Shown piece after piece: positions 38,273-50,253 of a stretch of DNA of 64,000 bases (within the stretch, counting starts at the first letter, position 1; each line of letters opens with the position of its first letter). The DNA is from Polytrichum commune (Eukaryota; Streptophyta; Polytrichopsida; Polytrichales; Polytrichaceae). Made by a program: the position numbers and the translations under genes. The DNA is taken from the NCBI GenBank assembly GCA_950295325.1, contig OX485808.1, positions 30,894,527 to 30,958,526 on the forward strand. The letters are read 5' to 3'. Under the pieces are notes generated by a model. That model worked only from the letters and a program-made list of their open reading frames with translations. It was not told the DNA's origin and did not search any database.

Positions 38273-38838
38273 GGGCAGCTTTATATTAGGGGCCATTTCC
38301 AAACCCTAGGCATCAACCAATGAGAGTGCTTAGATTGCCCAAATGGACCCTAATATGGCCCCGAGGGCTTTATATTGAGAGTCGGCCCACTTCTCCTAAA
38401 GCTTGTGTGGCGGGTGACATGGCGACGTTTTGGAGGGAAAAAAGTGGGCCGCCTGCAAAAAAATGGGTCGAGGGTTTATAGAGACCCACTTCGCATCTAC
38501 GGGCCACTTCACCCAACTTCCGTCATATAGTCATTTATGACTTTATGACTTTATGACTTTAGTTCAAGAAAGGGCATAATTCATTTAAGACAAAGTGGGC
38601 CGTGGATTGGGCCTTACAATATAATGTCCCTAGACCCATTTGGAAGGCCCACTTTAAAGCGGAATTTCCAATTTGGACCCTACAAGTGGTCCTATGGACT
38701 TTATATTGCAAGGTCCACTCAACGGCCCACTTTGTAAAGTAGGGCTAAAGTTAGAGTAAAGTAAGGGCCACTTCAAGTCCAAGTGGACTCTACTCCAAAT
38801 GGGCCAGCCGCCAAATGGCCCCTAATATAAAGCCACCC
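38273..38838. mobile_element. MITE nested in the retroelement remnant
   Basis: A 566-bp non-coding element. The left end is GGGCAGCTTTATATTAGGGG and the right end its complement with few mismatches (GGGTGGCTTTATATTAGGGG, then CCATTT). Flanking triplets are ATA and TAA, so the duplication is not intact. It interrupts minus-strand frames of the surrounding remnant. Confidence 0.75.
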
Positions 38839-39271
38839 TAAGTGGGGAGGGTGGGTGTTGTTGTGTATTTCATTGTGAGAGGAGGTATTGTGATTACTCC
38901 TACTTGGTGGAGGGGGTCAGTGGTGTTATGGGTCCAATCATCATGTGTGATGATGAGTATAGTTTTTGAGTTGGGGTTAGTTTGGGCTACTAGTCGGGCC
39001 CATTTTATGGCTTCTTGGGATGGTTGTTGGGTCTGCTATGTGGGCTAGACTGTTTCCTTGTTATTTGGTGTAGAAGGCTGGGCCGAGTGAGCCAAAGATT
39101 TTATCTCATTCATGTGAGAAGTGGTATTGTGTGAATGATGTGGGGCAAGTGAGTGGGCTAGTGAAGTAGGATTGTGTTAGGTGGAAATTGTTGATTATGT
39201 TGTCTAGTATTGTTGGGGGGGAGGGTGTGGTGGTTGTGGATGGGGGGAATATTGGGTGGGTTGTAGCATGG

Positions 39272-39500
39272 GAGTGTTTTTATGTACATATTAATTACAT
39301 TGTTTTTTCTAATTAGTGTGGGTTACCATTTGGAGTTACGCATTGCTATAACATTTTATCAAGAGCATCATTTTTTACCCAAATAACATAAGTAGTTAGT
39401 ATGCACATAGAAGAATATGATATAACTTAGTTGGTAAAAAATGATAATCTCGGTAAAAAGTTATAGTTACACATAACTCCGAATTAGACAAAACAATGTA
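39272..39500. mobile_element. Small inserted element with a 9-bp target duplication
   Basis: Exact 9-bp direct repeats GTAGCATGG lie at 39263-39271 and 39501-39509. The insert is largely an inverted repeat, with ACATTGTTTTTTCTAATT on the left and its near complement on the right. Deleting insert plus one copy rejoins the surrounding minus-strand frame without a stop. A 9-bp duplication is usual for Mutator-like elements; that class is inferred. Confidence 0.65.
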
Positions 39501-40507
39501 GTAGCATGGCTTTTGACGCAAAGTCTTGTGGGGTTGGAGAGAGGGTTGTGGTTTGTGTGGTGTTATAAGTTGTGTATCTATCCCATCACCATGATAGTCA
39601 TTATATGGAGACGGTTGTTTAGAGGAGGCTTGTATTGTCATGAATTTGTCCAAAGGGGGTAGGATTTGTGTCATAGGGCAATTTGTGATAACATTTTTAT
39701 CTAGGTTGCATTCTTGGATTTGTAAGGTGAGGTAGGGTATGGAGATGTTGGGGTGGATGTAGTGTTTGTCTTTGGTTTGTGTGGTTTTATTATATTTGAG
39801 GAGTTTATGATATGTTGATTGGGATTTATATGTTTTGATAGCTTGGTGATGAGTAGAAGGTTGGTCGTATAACATGTTGTTTGGGTTGAGAAGTTGTGAT
39901 TGATGTATCCATTTGGTGTATGTAGTATTGGGGGAGTTCGAGTGGCAATGGAAGGTGTGTGTGTGTGTTAGTGCCCCATTTGTCTTTCCTTAGTGAGATT
40001 TTGAAAGCAGAGATTTGTATGATGGGTGTGCATAGTAGGTGGATGGATGAGAGAGGCATGGGCATGGGCATGGGGGGCGGAGTTGGAGGTGGGAGGGTTG
40101 AGGGCGGAGGTGATATGTATGGGGTGCAGAGTGGGATGTAGCATGATACTGGGGGAAAGATGACCGAGGCTTGTAGAAGGGCATTCTTTATCATCTTGGA
40201 TTTGGCGTGGTATTTAATTGGAGAATTCTACCACAAAGAAGCATAACATTATTCATATTCATAACACTGTTTTGTGTGAATGTGGGGAATATTTTGTAAA
40301 AAACCGTCAATCCCACATAACACTATTATGGATCTAAATAATGCCATGTGGGAAGTACAATTTTTATAATTCTTTCTCCCATTATGAAAGCGCTATTATA
40401 GTTTCAATCGCAAATTAAAATTGTATGAATTGTACAAGTTTAGTTCTATTTCACTGCATGTTCGTTGTCAATTGATGCTCGTGTGGTGATAACCGTGAAT
40501 AATCTAA

Positions 40508-41042
40508 GGGCCGCTTTACACCTAGAGGCCAGGCCAATTCGTTGTGTACGAGGCTTGAAATCCTCACTTGTGATTGGCCACAAGGCTAAAATCGGCCCAA
40601 CCCCTTTACACCTAGAGGCCGGGCCGATTTGGTGGTATGTATTTTTTAATCATAAATGCATGGTCTGACACGGCCCGAGCTCGTTGAATTGGGTGCACCC
40701 AAAATGAAGGGCCAGTTCTTGGCCTCAGGGCCAATGTCACATTTCAATTAAAAAAAACTTTTTTTAAATAAAATATGATTTTTCAATGAACTATATCCAT
40801 TGGATTATGTGGAAATATGAACAACTTTATCCTAGATTATGCTAGATCCGTTGGATTATGCTAGATTTATTGAATCAACCTAGCTTCTTGGCCCTAAGGC
40901 CTTTACATATGGAAAAATTGGCCCTCATTATAATCTTATTATAATGTGTAGTTGAGGCCAGCCTCCAACCCAAAAGGGGGTTGAAATTTCATACAATCGG
41001 CCTCAAGGGGAATTGGCCTGGCCTCTAGGTGTAAAGTGGCCC
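40508..41042. mobile_element. Harbinger-like MITE with intact TAA duplication
   Basis: A 535-bp element with 30-base-plus inverted ends, GGGCCRCTTTACACCTAGAG followed by GCCAGGCCAATT, differing at one position. It is flanked by perfect TAA (40505-40507 and 41043-41045). An extra internal copy of the end motif (TTTACACCTAGAGGCCGGGC) lies at about 40604. The near-identity of the ends implies a recent insertion. No coding frame. Confidence 0.9.
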
Positions 41043-41045
41043 TAA

Positions 41046-43450
41046 GACCACCATGTTGTGTATGATTCAAGAGACTCTAACAAGCCCAATGTTAGATAGT
41101 TGTTTGAATAGCGTCCAAAGACAAGGCACTACCACATCTATCAAGAAGTTGGATATTTATACTCTAGACCAAAGTTCGGGAAGTTTTTGAAGCCTTAGTG
41201 GCTAATTGCCGGTAGTTGCTACGAAGGGTCGGAATTTTTCCAATTTACATCGGCAAGAGCCGGTCTTTTGTAAAATCAATCGGCCAATTGCCTATATTTT
41301 CATATTTTCATTGGCCAATATCCGATTAAATGGAATTCATATCGGCACTAAGTGTTTCAAAAAATGTATGAAAAGTTATTAGAAATCATTTCTTAGTACA
41401 AAATCTTGAATAAGTGAAAAGAAAGGCATGTTCAAAACTTTAAATTTGAAGAGTTAATATCCTTGGCAGGAAATGAACCTAGTAATGCCTTCACCGCTTG
41501 AAGGCCAAGGGTCCCCCAATTCTTCATAGGATCAATTGGATTTGGTCATGGAAAGGTTGCATAATTCAAAAAATTTAAGCTTTAGGGTACTTCCTCAAGT
41601 GCATCATCAGATGCCCCAATGGTCCAGTATAACCTACCTCAGTGGTTTGCTCATTTTCAATATCGTGGCTTTTAGCCTAATGTATTAGGTGTTTGTGAGA
41701 GTGTGATCGCAACAAGAGTGTGATCGCAATAAGAGATCAAGCTGAAAAGCGGAAAACAATTGAGGCAATCAGGGAGATAAAGGAATTACCAGATGTGGTG
41801 CACAATCAGAATGCATATTTCTGAGCAAGAGTGATGAGAAGGTTCTTCAGGAGGTCTCCGCTTTGAAGAAGGTGCGCAGCACGACGAGGAGCAAGTGACG
41901 AGATCCAATGCGATGCGAGCAAGTGAACGAGTGAACAGATCTGATACTCCTATGCAGTTTTGTGAGCAGAAGGTTGTGCAGGGAGTCCGCTCTTCGCGCT
42001 AAACAGGAGGAGCAAAATGTGAAGGTCAAAAGCCGGGGAGCAGTTGGAGCACTATGGCGAAGGACGGAGGTGGAGGCGCGGAGCACTGTGCAGATTGCAG
42101 AGGACGGAGGCGGAGGCGAAGCGTGCATTGGGCGGAGCAGCGGAGGATAGAGGTGCCACTGCGGAGCAAGTTGCCGTTCATCTTCGAAGCCGGCCCTGAC
42201 CTGCATCCCTCGATACATGCTTGCACTCAGATTCCCATGCTCATAACCCAGAGGGTATCGGTTATCATTTCCCGTGTATCGGCCAGTATTTGAATACTTC
42301 TTCTAGCTGAAATCCAATAACTCACGAGAAGAATCGGCTACATTTCCAGGACATTTTTTGGTCCATTAGCTAATTGCCGGAGGATTGAAATTACAGTCGG
42401 ATTGCCATCCGATGGTTGGAAATTTGGACCGGCCATGAGGGGAAATCCATCGGCTGATAATGAACTAGCCGTCGGTTTTCCCCGACCATTGCTCTAGACC
42501 CGTCTATATTTAGATTTACAAGTAATAGGACACCATATATTTAGGGCCTGTGTCAATTTACAGAGTTTCAACTTACATGCTACTGTATATATCCACAGAT
42601 CACCAAGATAACACAAGGGCATCAAACACATCTCTGTACATATCACAACGCTATATGAGATGACAGTTTTACATCTAAGCAATTTTAAGATAAATTGCAT
42701 ACTAAAAAAGCATCTTCCAAATATCAAAGCAGCTATAAAAAATCTACATCAAGGCCACAACCATTCTTGAGGAAAATAATTTTTAGGGTTTCAACTTATA
42801 GCTTTCTCACATTTGCGTAGATCAACAGATTATCTATGTTATCATTAAATTGTTCATCACATTACTCAGCTGATGAGATGTGTTCAATTGTGCCGTCTTC
42901 AGATTCAATTTGAAGCACTGGGATTCTAGCATTTGGAGTCTTTATTCTCGAATCTACTGCTGGGTCCATGAACACAACTCATGAGCTGAGTAATGTTATG
43001 TTCACAACATCCACATTACACCAACAGAAATTTACCGGAGTCCAAGATCCGCCTGCTTGCAAGAAATGGTTCACCAATCCTAATCCTCTCTATATATTGC
43101 AGGGAAATTAAAATTTCAACAAAAAATCGTTGAGTACAAATCTCTCAATGAAATGAAATTGATTTTAAAGTCCAGGAAGCCAGAAAGCTTGTGAGAATAA
43201 GAAATACATAAAGCTTTTGTCAAAAATGTCAATCTAATAATCACTTCCATGACACTATCCAAACTTCCCGAGCCACAGAACTCTCCTAGTGATGAATCTT
43301 TCATTGCAAAATCTTCAAAAGATTGTAATAAAAACATTGAGTTTTGTTGCACCTCGTGATGAATCAGTAAACTAAGGTACCAGCAAGACTTGTTTCTTCC
43401 TCTGTTTAAAAGATGGACAGAATCCAACCATGAACCGCTATGAATAGAAA
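41046..43450. other. Intergenic sequence
   Basis: AT-rich apart from a GC-rich patch at about 41840-42230, where all frames look like low-complexity translations. Blocks around 42400-42500 (GGTTTTCCCCGACCATTGCT) resemble 51790-51830. No gene or RNA recognised. Confidence 0.4.
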
Positions 43451-43457
43451 CTCAAAA

Positions 43458-43507
43458 AAAATTTGGACCATTTCTCGATTTGTGCGTGTCATCCTTGCGC
43501 AGGGGCC

Positions 43508-43539
<32 letters not shown>

Positions 43540-43559
43540 TCAGATGTCTCCGAAGAGAC
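43458..43559 (-). ncRNA. U6: U6 spliceosomal snRNA
   Basis: The minus strand reads a near-complete plant U6 sequence. It has a 5' stem-loop GTCTCTTCGGAGACATCTGA, then AAAATTGGAACGATACAGAG and AAGATTAGCATGGCCCCTGC. The invariant ACAGAGA box is intact, followed by GCAAGGATGACACGCACAAA and TCGAGAAATGGTCC. Eight T residues follow CCAAA, the usual RNA polymerase III stop. The 5' stem has compensating bases (GTCTC/GAGAC instead of GTCCC/GGGAC) and so stays paired. The RNA forms the catalytic core of the spliceosome with U2. A TATA box lies 24-30 bases upstream. I could not find a clear plant USE element further up. Confidence 0.96.
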
Positions 43560-43582
43560 AAGAGAGCACCTGTCTTCCCGGG

Positions 43583-43589
43583 TTATATA
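43583..43589 (-). promoter_or_regulatory. TATA box of the U6 gene
   Basis: TATATAA on the minus strand, 24-30 bases before the U6 5' end, the spacing used by plant Pol III U6 promoters. This suggests an active gene, although the upstream sequence element was not recognised. Confidence 0.65.
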
Positions 43590-43772
43590 CCTGCTTCAGC
43601 ATATATCCCCAATGCATATGGGATATATAAGCAACCTTCTTGGTCATCCAGGAACGGGGCCGCCATTTGCGGGTATCTGAGATGTCTAACTTAATCTAAG
43701 GTTCCTATCTCAATGAACCAGAAAGTGCCGCAGCTATTTGACCTGCAGCTATGTCAAAGTTTTGGCTGACAC

Positions 43773-46717
43773 TTATGATTTGCGGGGCGACAGGTTCGCC
43801 TGTGGTTTCGACTTGGAGAAAGACTTGCGAGCTTGGGCTGGGTCGACATAGTTGGGAGTAGTGGATGCAATCCATGCGGCGGAAGAGGCTTGGGAAAGGG
43901 GGATGCTTTCACGGTACAACCATCGGTCGTTATCTTTCACAAAACGGCTCTTCTCGTGTAAAAATTTCTTGTCTCCTCCTCTGCCTCCTTTCGCGAGTGA
44001 GTATGTCACACGGAATGACACAAAAGCCTGAACCAAATCAAAACGGATATTATAATGGTTGCATTTAGATCACAGATACCATTTGCCTGTGTGACAAAAT
44101 AGGTGCACCTATTTCGGTTGTTGTCCTATTCTAAAAACCTATAATTAAGGGTACAATGAACACAACATGTCTTCCGAATCCAGTTTGAATGGCTTATCCA
44201 ACAGGCAAATAACTTGGACCCCTCTAGGTACCCAAACTCGCCAACGCGTTGGAAATACGTGCAACTAGGTTAGTGTCCATGTAGCAAGGCTTTTCAGGCT
44301 TTGTAAACATGGGGAGGGGGATGTTCCATGGAACTCTGCTCTGGGTTCTAAAGTTTGGGGTTTAGGAATTAGATACCTCGTCATCTGCAGTGCTTTCAGA
44401 CTCTAGAATCTCCAGCTTGGTGAAGCGCAATCGATCACAAGTTGCACGAACATCAGCTGCAAGCTCCTTCTCACCTTCAGCAATAGGCTCAATAAATAGT
44501 GAATGGACATTGTTCACCGGATCACATAGAACATTATTAAACACAAAGTATGAAAGTCCCTCTCTCATGAATTCCGTGACCTAAGCAGCTCCGACACCTA
44601 GGTCAAACTCTGTGATTGGAAAGTATTCACTTCAATTCCCCAATTAGATGTACACTTGTATGCAAATCACGAAATCAAGCTTTGCAAGACGGGAGCGAAA
44701 GGGAGCCAGACGTGGGATACCATTAAAGTCAGGGTTCTCTGGGTGCGTTGTTCTGACAACATAGTCCACCTTGCTCCGTGCGTACGCACTAAACCTGGCT
44801 CCTGCACATACCCACAATCAATACTAATCAAGAGCTTACTTCTCGCCTATTTGTTTGTTGGGTCCATATCAAAACTTGATTCATCAGCACTATTATCTCC
44901 CATGACAAAAAATAAATAGCAAAAGGAAATCAAAAAGGGATACACGTCATGACAAAAGCGAAGTACTCCTCGTGGGCAACAAGGATCAAATGCAATCTTG
45001 TGATTGCAAGGGAGAAGTCCACTTGACAAAGGTTGCTCTCTTACGTGTGTACACACAACCACCTTCCATTTCTCAAGCATTTAAGTGTTGCAGTGACTGA
45101 CCTACTTGGACCCCCCGCCTAAAAACCTCCATCTCATATTGTGATCCCTATGGTCATTGCAAAGAGTTTGAAGAAATTGATGGAAGGCTTGAAACATTAG
45201 GTTGCTCTGGTATACAAGTGCACACAACCGCCTTCTATTTCTCAAGCATCTAAGTGTTGCAGCGACTAACCTGCTTGGAACCCACCTTCCATTCTCAAGC
45301 ATCTAGGTGTTGCCACGACCAAGCTACTTGGTGCCCCCTACGTTCATTGCAAAGAGTTTGAAGAATTTGATGGAAGGCTTCCAGTAATGCTTACTCATGA
45401 GAGTGGTAGCATCCGGCTCCACAATGCCACCATGGTAAGGACCACAGCATTGGCCATACATTAATCCTTCCTCCCTTCCACCACAAGGGCACGGCCTCTC
45501 TTCCTCGGGCTTCTCTACCTCTGCATCTACCACTGTTTCTCCATCCCCAAAACCCTTCCTCTTCTTCTGCAAGAGTTCCCCAAAACCTTTCCCTTTGGCT
45601 CTTGTCACCAGCCCTCCTCTTCCTCTGATACCATACTGTGTCTCCTCCCCCGCACTTGTTGTCAACCTCTGATAAACCCACACACGAAAAAACTCTCAGC
45701 AACATCTACTTAAGAATGCATTACATCATCCCAGGAACTCAATGATCACATCCGCACACATACCCAGCTCCAATTCCAGAATTAAGATATTCTACCCACA
45801 CACAAAGAAACCCTCAGCAACGTGTACTTAAGAATGGCTAACATCCCAGGAACTTAATGAGCACATCCACACACATACCGACCTCCAATTCCAACATTGA
45901 AAAACAATTCCAGGATTGATGTATTATACGAATTTATTGATGTATTATACAGGAATTTATTGATGTGTTCCAGGAATTTATCAATGCTGAAATCGGAGCT
46001 CGGTATAACACATCAATGTCATAAACATTATTACATATCCAGTGCCACACCGAGCTCCAAATATTTCCAGCAGTGATACATTATATACTAATGCTATATA
46101 TAACACCCAATGCCATCGATCTATTGTACTCAAAGTTTAAAATAAAATAAACATATGAACACAGAAAAAGCAGGAATTCAATGAGCCCACACAAATACTG
46201 AGCTCGGCGACTTCCAGCACTCATGTAACCCACACGCGAAGAAACTATCGAAACAATCCACCAAAAAATGCCTTACATCGAAATTCACGCGAATTTCTCA
46301 ATATACGCTCATGAACACCTACTTGACAAAAAAATGCCTAGCATCGCGATTCACTCGAATTTCTCAAAACCCACGAACTCAATGAGCACCACCACACACA
46401 CACACATACCAAGCTCGACATCCATACCAAGCACTCATGCTACTCGAAACTCTGAACAACATCTATTTCACCCAAAGAATGCCTAGCATAGGACTTCACT
46501 CGAAATTTTTAAAACGAAAATGCAAGCATCAAATAAGCCGCATCCACATCCACATACAATGCAGCAGCTGTGAAGGCACACATACCGAGATGGAGCTCGA
46601 AATTCGCAGAGTTCTGAATCTTAGAGAGTGAGGTGTGTATTGAAAGGAATTTTTGGTGTGGTTGAGAGGGGCAGTGGCTGCGCAGCAAGCTCGTGGCGGT
46701 GTGGCGATGGCTGCCAT
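43773..46717 (-). CDS. YchJ/UPF0225-like SEC-C protein, probably plastid-targeted, 5 exons
   Basis: Exons on the minus strand: 46717-46586, 45668-45395, 44801-44721, 44474-44377, 44027-43773. They join in frame to 279 aa. Residues 1-44 (MAAIATPPRACC...RTLRISSSIS) are basic and Ser/Thr-rich with no acidic residue, like a chloroplast transit peptide. Next comes a basic linker, then a zinc-binding SEC-C motif (RPCPCGGREEGLMYGQCCGP). The YchJ/NTF2-like core follows: LMRARFSAYARSKVDYVVRT, THPENP, AADVRATCDRLRFTKLEILE, DDEAFVSFRVTYSL and EKSRFVKDNDRWLYRES. Bacterial YchJ often has a second, C-terminal SEC-C motif; none is seen here. The family's biochemical role is not established. Exon 2's acceptor (TTTATCAG) and exon 4's acceptor were chosen by phase and could shift. 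The gene ends 214 bases before the U6 gene, same strand. Confidence 0.88.
44830..45394. repeat. Short duplications in intron 2 of the YchJ-like gene
   Basis: TTCTCAAGCATCTAAGTGTTGC-type sequence recurs near 45061, 45239 and 45294. A CATTGCAAAGAGTTTGAAGA...GATGGAAGGCTT block recurs near 45156 and 45345. These local duplications lie wholly in the intron. Confidence 0.65.
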
Positions 46718-48480
46718 AGCTACTGCTGGAATTGCTGCAACAGAGCCAAAGTTCCCACATACTGCCTTGTGTTATCCTTTCCTTCTCTCAAATCTATGAA
46801 CGGCCTAGATCTTCTATCCATCCATATCTCTTTCTCTCTCTCTACATTGTTGAGTTACAATAGTTCCTCCTCTAATATCTAGAAGACACGTAGATCTTTC
46901 ACCTTTCTCTCTCTTTCTGCGCCCTTCTTTCTCCCTACATCCTTTCCTACAAAATGCATTAGCCCATCTTTTTCCTTTAGAAATGAGGTTGTGTTATAAA
47001 GCGATATCACCCCCGATTAGGGCACAAGTCATGTAATAGTACAATGCACCGTTAAACTTTCTTAACAATGCATTGCAACAATGCTAAAACATTAAAAGTT
47101 GGTCAAAAGCTTTACGCTAGGTTGCACCTTGGCCCTTGGGCTTACTTGTACTTTATAGCCCTTGGGTTCAGGCTGTAATATACACGTAAGCCCTCGGGCT
47201 AGGGCACATTGCTATATTTTTAGATCTATACACAATGTAGATAAATTATTTTTCTCTCTTTCCTTCTCTATCAATAGCGAGGGTGAACTGGGAGCAGGGG
47301 AGGGGAGGGTGAAAACATTGATTATTATTTCCGGGTGATTGTTATTTTAATCCAAATCAACCTCTAAATTATGGTCAAAGGCTCCAAAATTAGGTAAGTT
47401 AGTTAAGGTACCACCACCACTATGTATCATGTGCATACATTTGTTACTCCCACATGTATGCATGTGGTATGTATACCATCCAAATGTCTTCAGTGCAAAG
47501 TGGGTGTGGATATGGGTGAAAAGTAGGGCGATTTCAAGAGTGCGGGGTTGGTTCTAGCCAAAGTGGGATTGGATTTGGGCAAGCGTCGAAACTTACCTAG
47601 GGGTGGTTTACTTCTATGTTATATTAAGATCCTGCATGCAACATTTTTTTTTATTGGCTGGAGTGTTGGTTTTAGTGCGTGTATTGCATGTATCACATTT
47701 ATACTATGTCACATGTTTAATATCCCAGAAGAAGTGGGTGGAGAGCCAGATCACTGAGGCGTTGTGAGTTAGCCTTGTGTGGTCACGGACAAGATGGATT
47801 TGCACCATCGATTCACCAAGGCCCATCCAACAACCTTGGCAAGTCAAGCTGGTAGGGGAAAGGCATGAGGCTTGTTGACAGGTCCCACCTAACCTAACTA
47901 CATTAAATAGTCATTATTAGTGTGGGTGGAATGGGCCACACTAATATTCTAGTCAAGGTGGAATTAACGTGAGTCCAAGATCCTGGGTCTTCCTCTAAGT
48001 CGTCACAAAGATGTTTAACCACCACATTAAATATTATTCACAAGACAAAAGCATCACTTAATACAATAATCACCCACATCAATTACCTAGAAAAACAACT
48101 AGTGTGGCCCACGTTAAATCTCTACTATAATTTTAGCTTGGGTTGAGAATTAATGTGACATGCATTAATTCTTATTGTGAGAATTAACATGGGCTCTAGA
48201 AATAACTTTGGTACACAATAATAAGTCTGTTGTATACTGCGATTTCCAATTAGTATTGAGCAAGACAAATAGAATTGGTGACACTAAATATCATATTTAA
48301 GGTAGCTACTAGTTGCAGATGAACGGGTTCGAACTCAAATCTCCAAGAAATTAATTGAGCTATATTCTAGATAAATTGGCTATTTTAAGTAAAATAGAAG
48401 AAATAACCAATTGGTAATTAAGAAGTAAGGACATTAACCGAGTTGGCTAAAAATTTCTCCCCATTCACTAGTAATGTTGG
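46718..48480. other. Intergenic sequence upstream of the YchJ-like gene
   Basis: The first 200 bases are CT-rich (runs of CTCTCT at 46825-46845 and about 46910) and probably hold the promoter of the minus-strand gene. The rest is AT-rich with no coding frame recognised. A fragment of the CTACACTAAATA MITE family is at about 48240-48300. Confidence 0.4.
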
Positions 48481-49690
48481 TCATGATAGCAACATATTCT
48501 TGGTGTTTCCGGCTCACAAGAAGTGACTCCAAGAATGACGTTATTGGAATCAAGGGGATGATAATCCTATGGCGCCTGCACATGCGGAGAATTTGGAACC
48601 CAAAATTTGCATGTTAGCTTTTTGCAAGATTTCAAAGGGCAAGACATTCGAAAGAAAAGTTTTTCAAATCTCAACAATCTCCTCTTTAGGACACAACATC
48701 AAAAACTAAGATTCATTTAAGTAAATATGAACAAAGGACTTGTGCAAAAGCAATAATTCATCTGAGAGTGTTTTTGTGTAGTCGAGACATGTATGTTGCA
48801 AAACATTCAAGTGAATCGAGGAAAGCAATTGCATAATATTATTGAGATCCATAACGATGTTCTATGGGATTGATGGTATTCAATGGAATATTCTTCACAT
48901 CCAATTTGTGAGGAATATTCCGTGAAATACTATCAATCCCACAGAACACTGTTATGGATCTCAATAATGTTATGTAGAAGAATATGATGGAAACTCCAAT
49001 TATTTACACTTTGAGAAGCTATGTGGCTAAACAATTGGTCTAGAAGCGTGCTTCTCTCTCATAAACAGTTGAGTTTACTTGTAATTAAAACGTGCGTACA
49101 ACAAGAAATGCAACGGGGATGCAGTTCATATCTAAGACTAAGTTCTTTCGTTTTTTTCATAAGGTCTGTTGATCTAGAAGTGCATGTGTATGAATGTTCT
49201 TATTAAACCCAAAATCCCATGGATATGTCTAAACTTACTCGAAAGCTTGTTCAAAGTAGAATAAAGCATGTTGCAATGCCACGTGCTCATTGAGCAAATT
49301 GAACTTATTACATAAGTTTTCTTTTTTTGTAGAAACAACACTTGACTCAAAAGTAAATTGTGGTAAAGTACATGAGGGTTGTGATGTTGGGGAGGCGTTT
49401 ATGTTTGCTTCTTGTGAGATGGAGTTTGACGGATGTGAATAGATAGCATATGAGTTTTGGTAGGATGATAACATGGGAAGTCGGGGTGGATGAAACATGA
49501 CATGGATGAAATCGTGACACTTTGTAAATATTAGAATAGATAGACTTGTTTTCCAGAAGCTCTTAATCACAAATCTCAGGCTTGGCTTGGCTTGTCTAAT
49601 CTGAACGTTGCAAGTAGGCAGTTGATGAACTTGAGAAATGATATGAGACTTCAACAGACCAGTGAATGGGGAGAAATTTGAGCCACCCCA
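48480..49690. repeat. Diverged dispersed repeat, copy 1 (copy 2 at about 51330-52690)
   Basis: Blocks ATATTCTTGGTGTTTCC, CAAGAAGTGACT...AATGACGTTATTG, GAGAATTTGGAACC and, at the far end, AGGCTTGGCTTG...GCAGTTGATGAA recur in the same order at 51330-52470. Part of the unit also occurs near 50800 and 52030. Non-coding and old; class unknown. Confidence 0.5.
48832..48974. repeat. 143-bp foldback
   Basis: The first half (CATAATATTATTGAGATCCA and onward) is nearly the reverse complement of the second (...GATCTCAATAATGTTATG), meeting around 48902. A partial relative lies at about 40245-40355 (ATCCCACATAACACTATTAT, GGATCTAAATAATG). Confidence 0.75.
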
Positions 49691-49864
49691 GTCAATATCC
49701 TTTCTTTTTAATTACCAATCTGATTCAGTTGTTAATTGAATTTGATGTTGTAATCTTTTTGCATGTTTACTTGAATAGTAAAGTTTAGAAGAATATGGTT
49801 TGATTAATTTCTAGAGTTTGATTTTGAACCAGTGATTTGGAAATATGAACCGATTGATATGTAA

Positions 49865-50253
49865 CTACACTAAATATGACATGATATTTAGTGTCACCAA
49901 TTCTGATTGTCTTGCTCGATACTAATTGTAAATTGCGGTATACTGTCGCCAACACTAAATGTTAACCCAACATCATTTGTCATTCCTTTGTAAATTTTTG
50001 GGGGGGTTATAAATATATACAGTGTTGTAATTATTGTTGCCTACCAAGTGATGATTTTTCATCCAAATTTCAATCAATCATGACAATATTTCATCACAAG
50101 TTGCTGACAAGAGAAGGTAGGGTTTTGGCCAACGGATGAACTCATCCCTCATCCATGACAATAGTCATTCACTTATTCATAAGAAGTGTCATCCAAAAAG
50201 TTACCATAGTGACATTAAATACCATATGACATTAAATATCTTATTTAGTGTAG
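49865..50253. mobile_element. MITE, CTACACTAAATA family, copy 2, intact
   Basis: A 389-bp element with ends CTACACTAAATA and TATTTAGTGTAG, flanked by perfect TAA duplications (49862-49864 and 50254-50256). It has the same internal blocks as 25805-26167 in inverse orientation. Non-coding. The 3-bp TAA duplication again suggests a Harbinger-type transposase acting in trans. Confidence 0.85.

Larger units (their letters stand above)
37460..40194 (-). pseudogene. Decayed retroelement remnant with RNase H-like motifs
   Basis: The minus strand has long, interrupted frames with a strongly A/C-biased composition, giving Thr-, His-, Pro- and Ile-rich translations. The most telling stretch runs from about 37995 to 37838 on the minus strand: YYTDGSFTPL, a frame break, then PRAGLYALLLAIEH. 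This matches the order of RNase H motifs in retroelements (TDGS with catalytic Asp; RAELYA...LE with Glu), though the first Glu of the second motif is Gly here. A further block near 39000-38840 reads QEAIKWARLVAQTNPNSKT and continues, which I cannot name. Two MITEs (38273-38838, 39272-39500) interrupt it; removing the second restores the frame. No LTRs are recognised, so a non-LTR origin is possible but unproven. Confidence 0.5.

Noticed and set aside
41847-42218. Minus-strand frame of 123 codons
   Set aside because: Compositionally biased translation of a GC-rich patch, with overlapping long frames on both strands and no domain.
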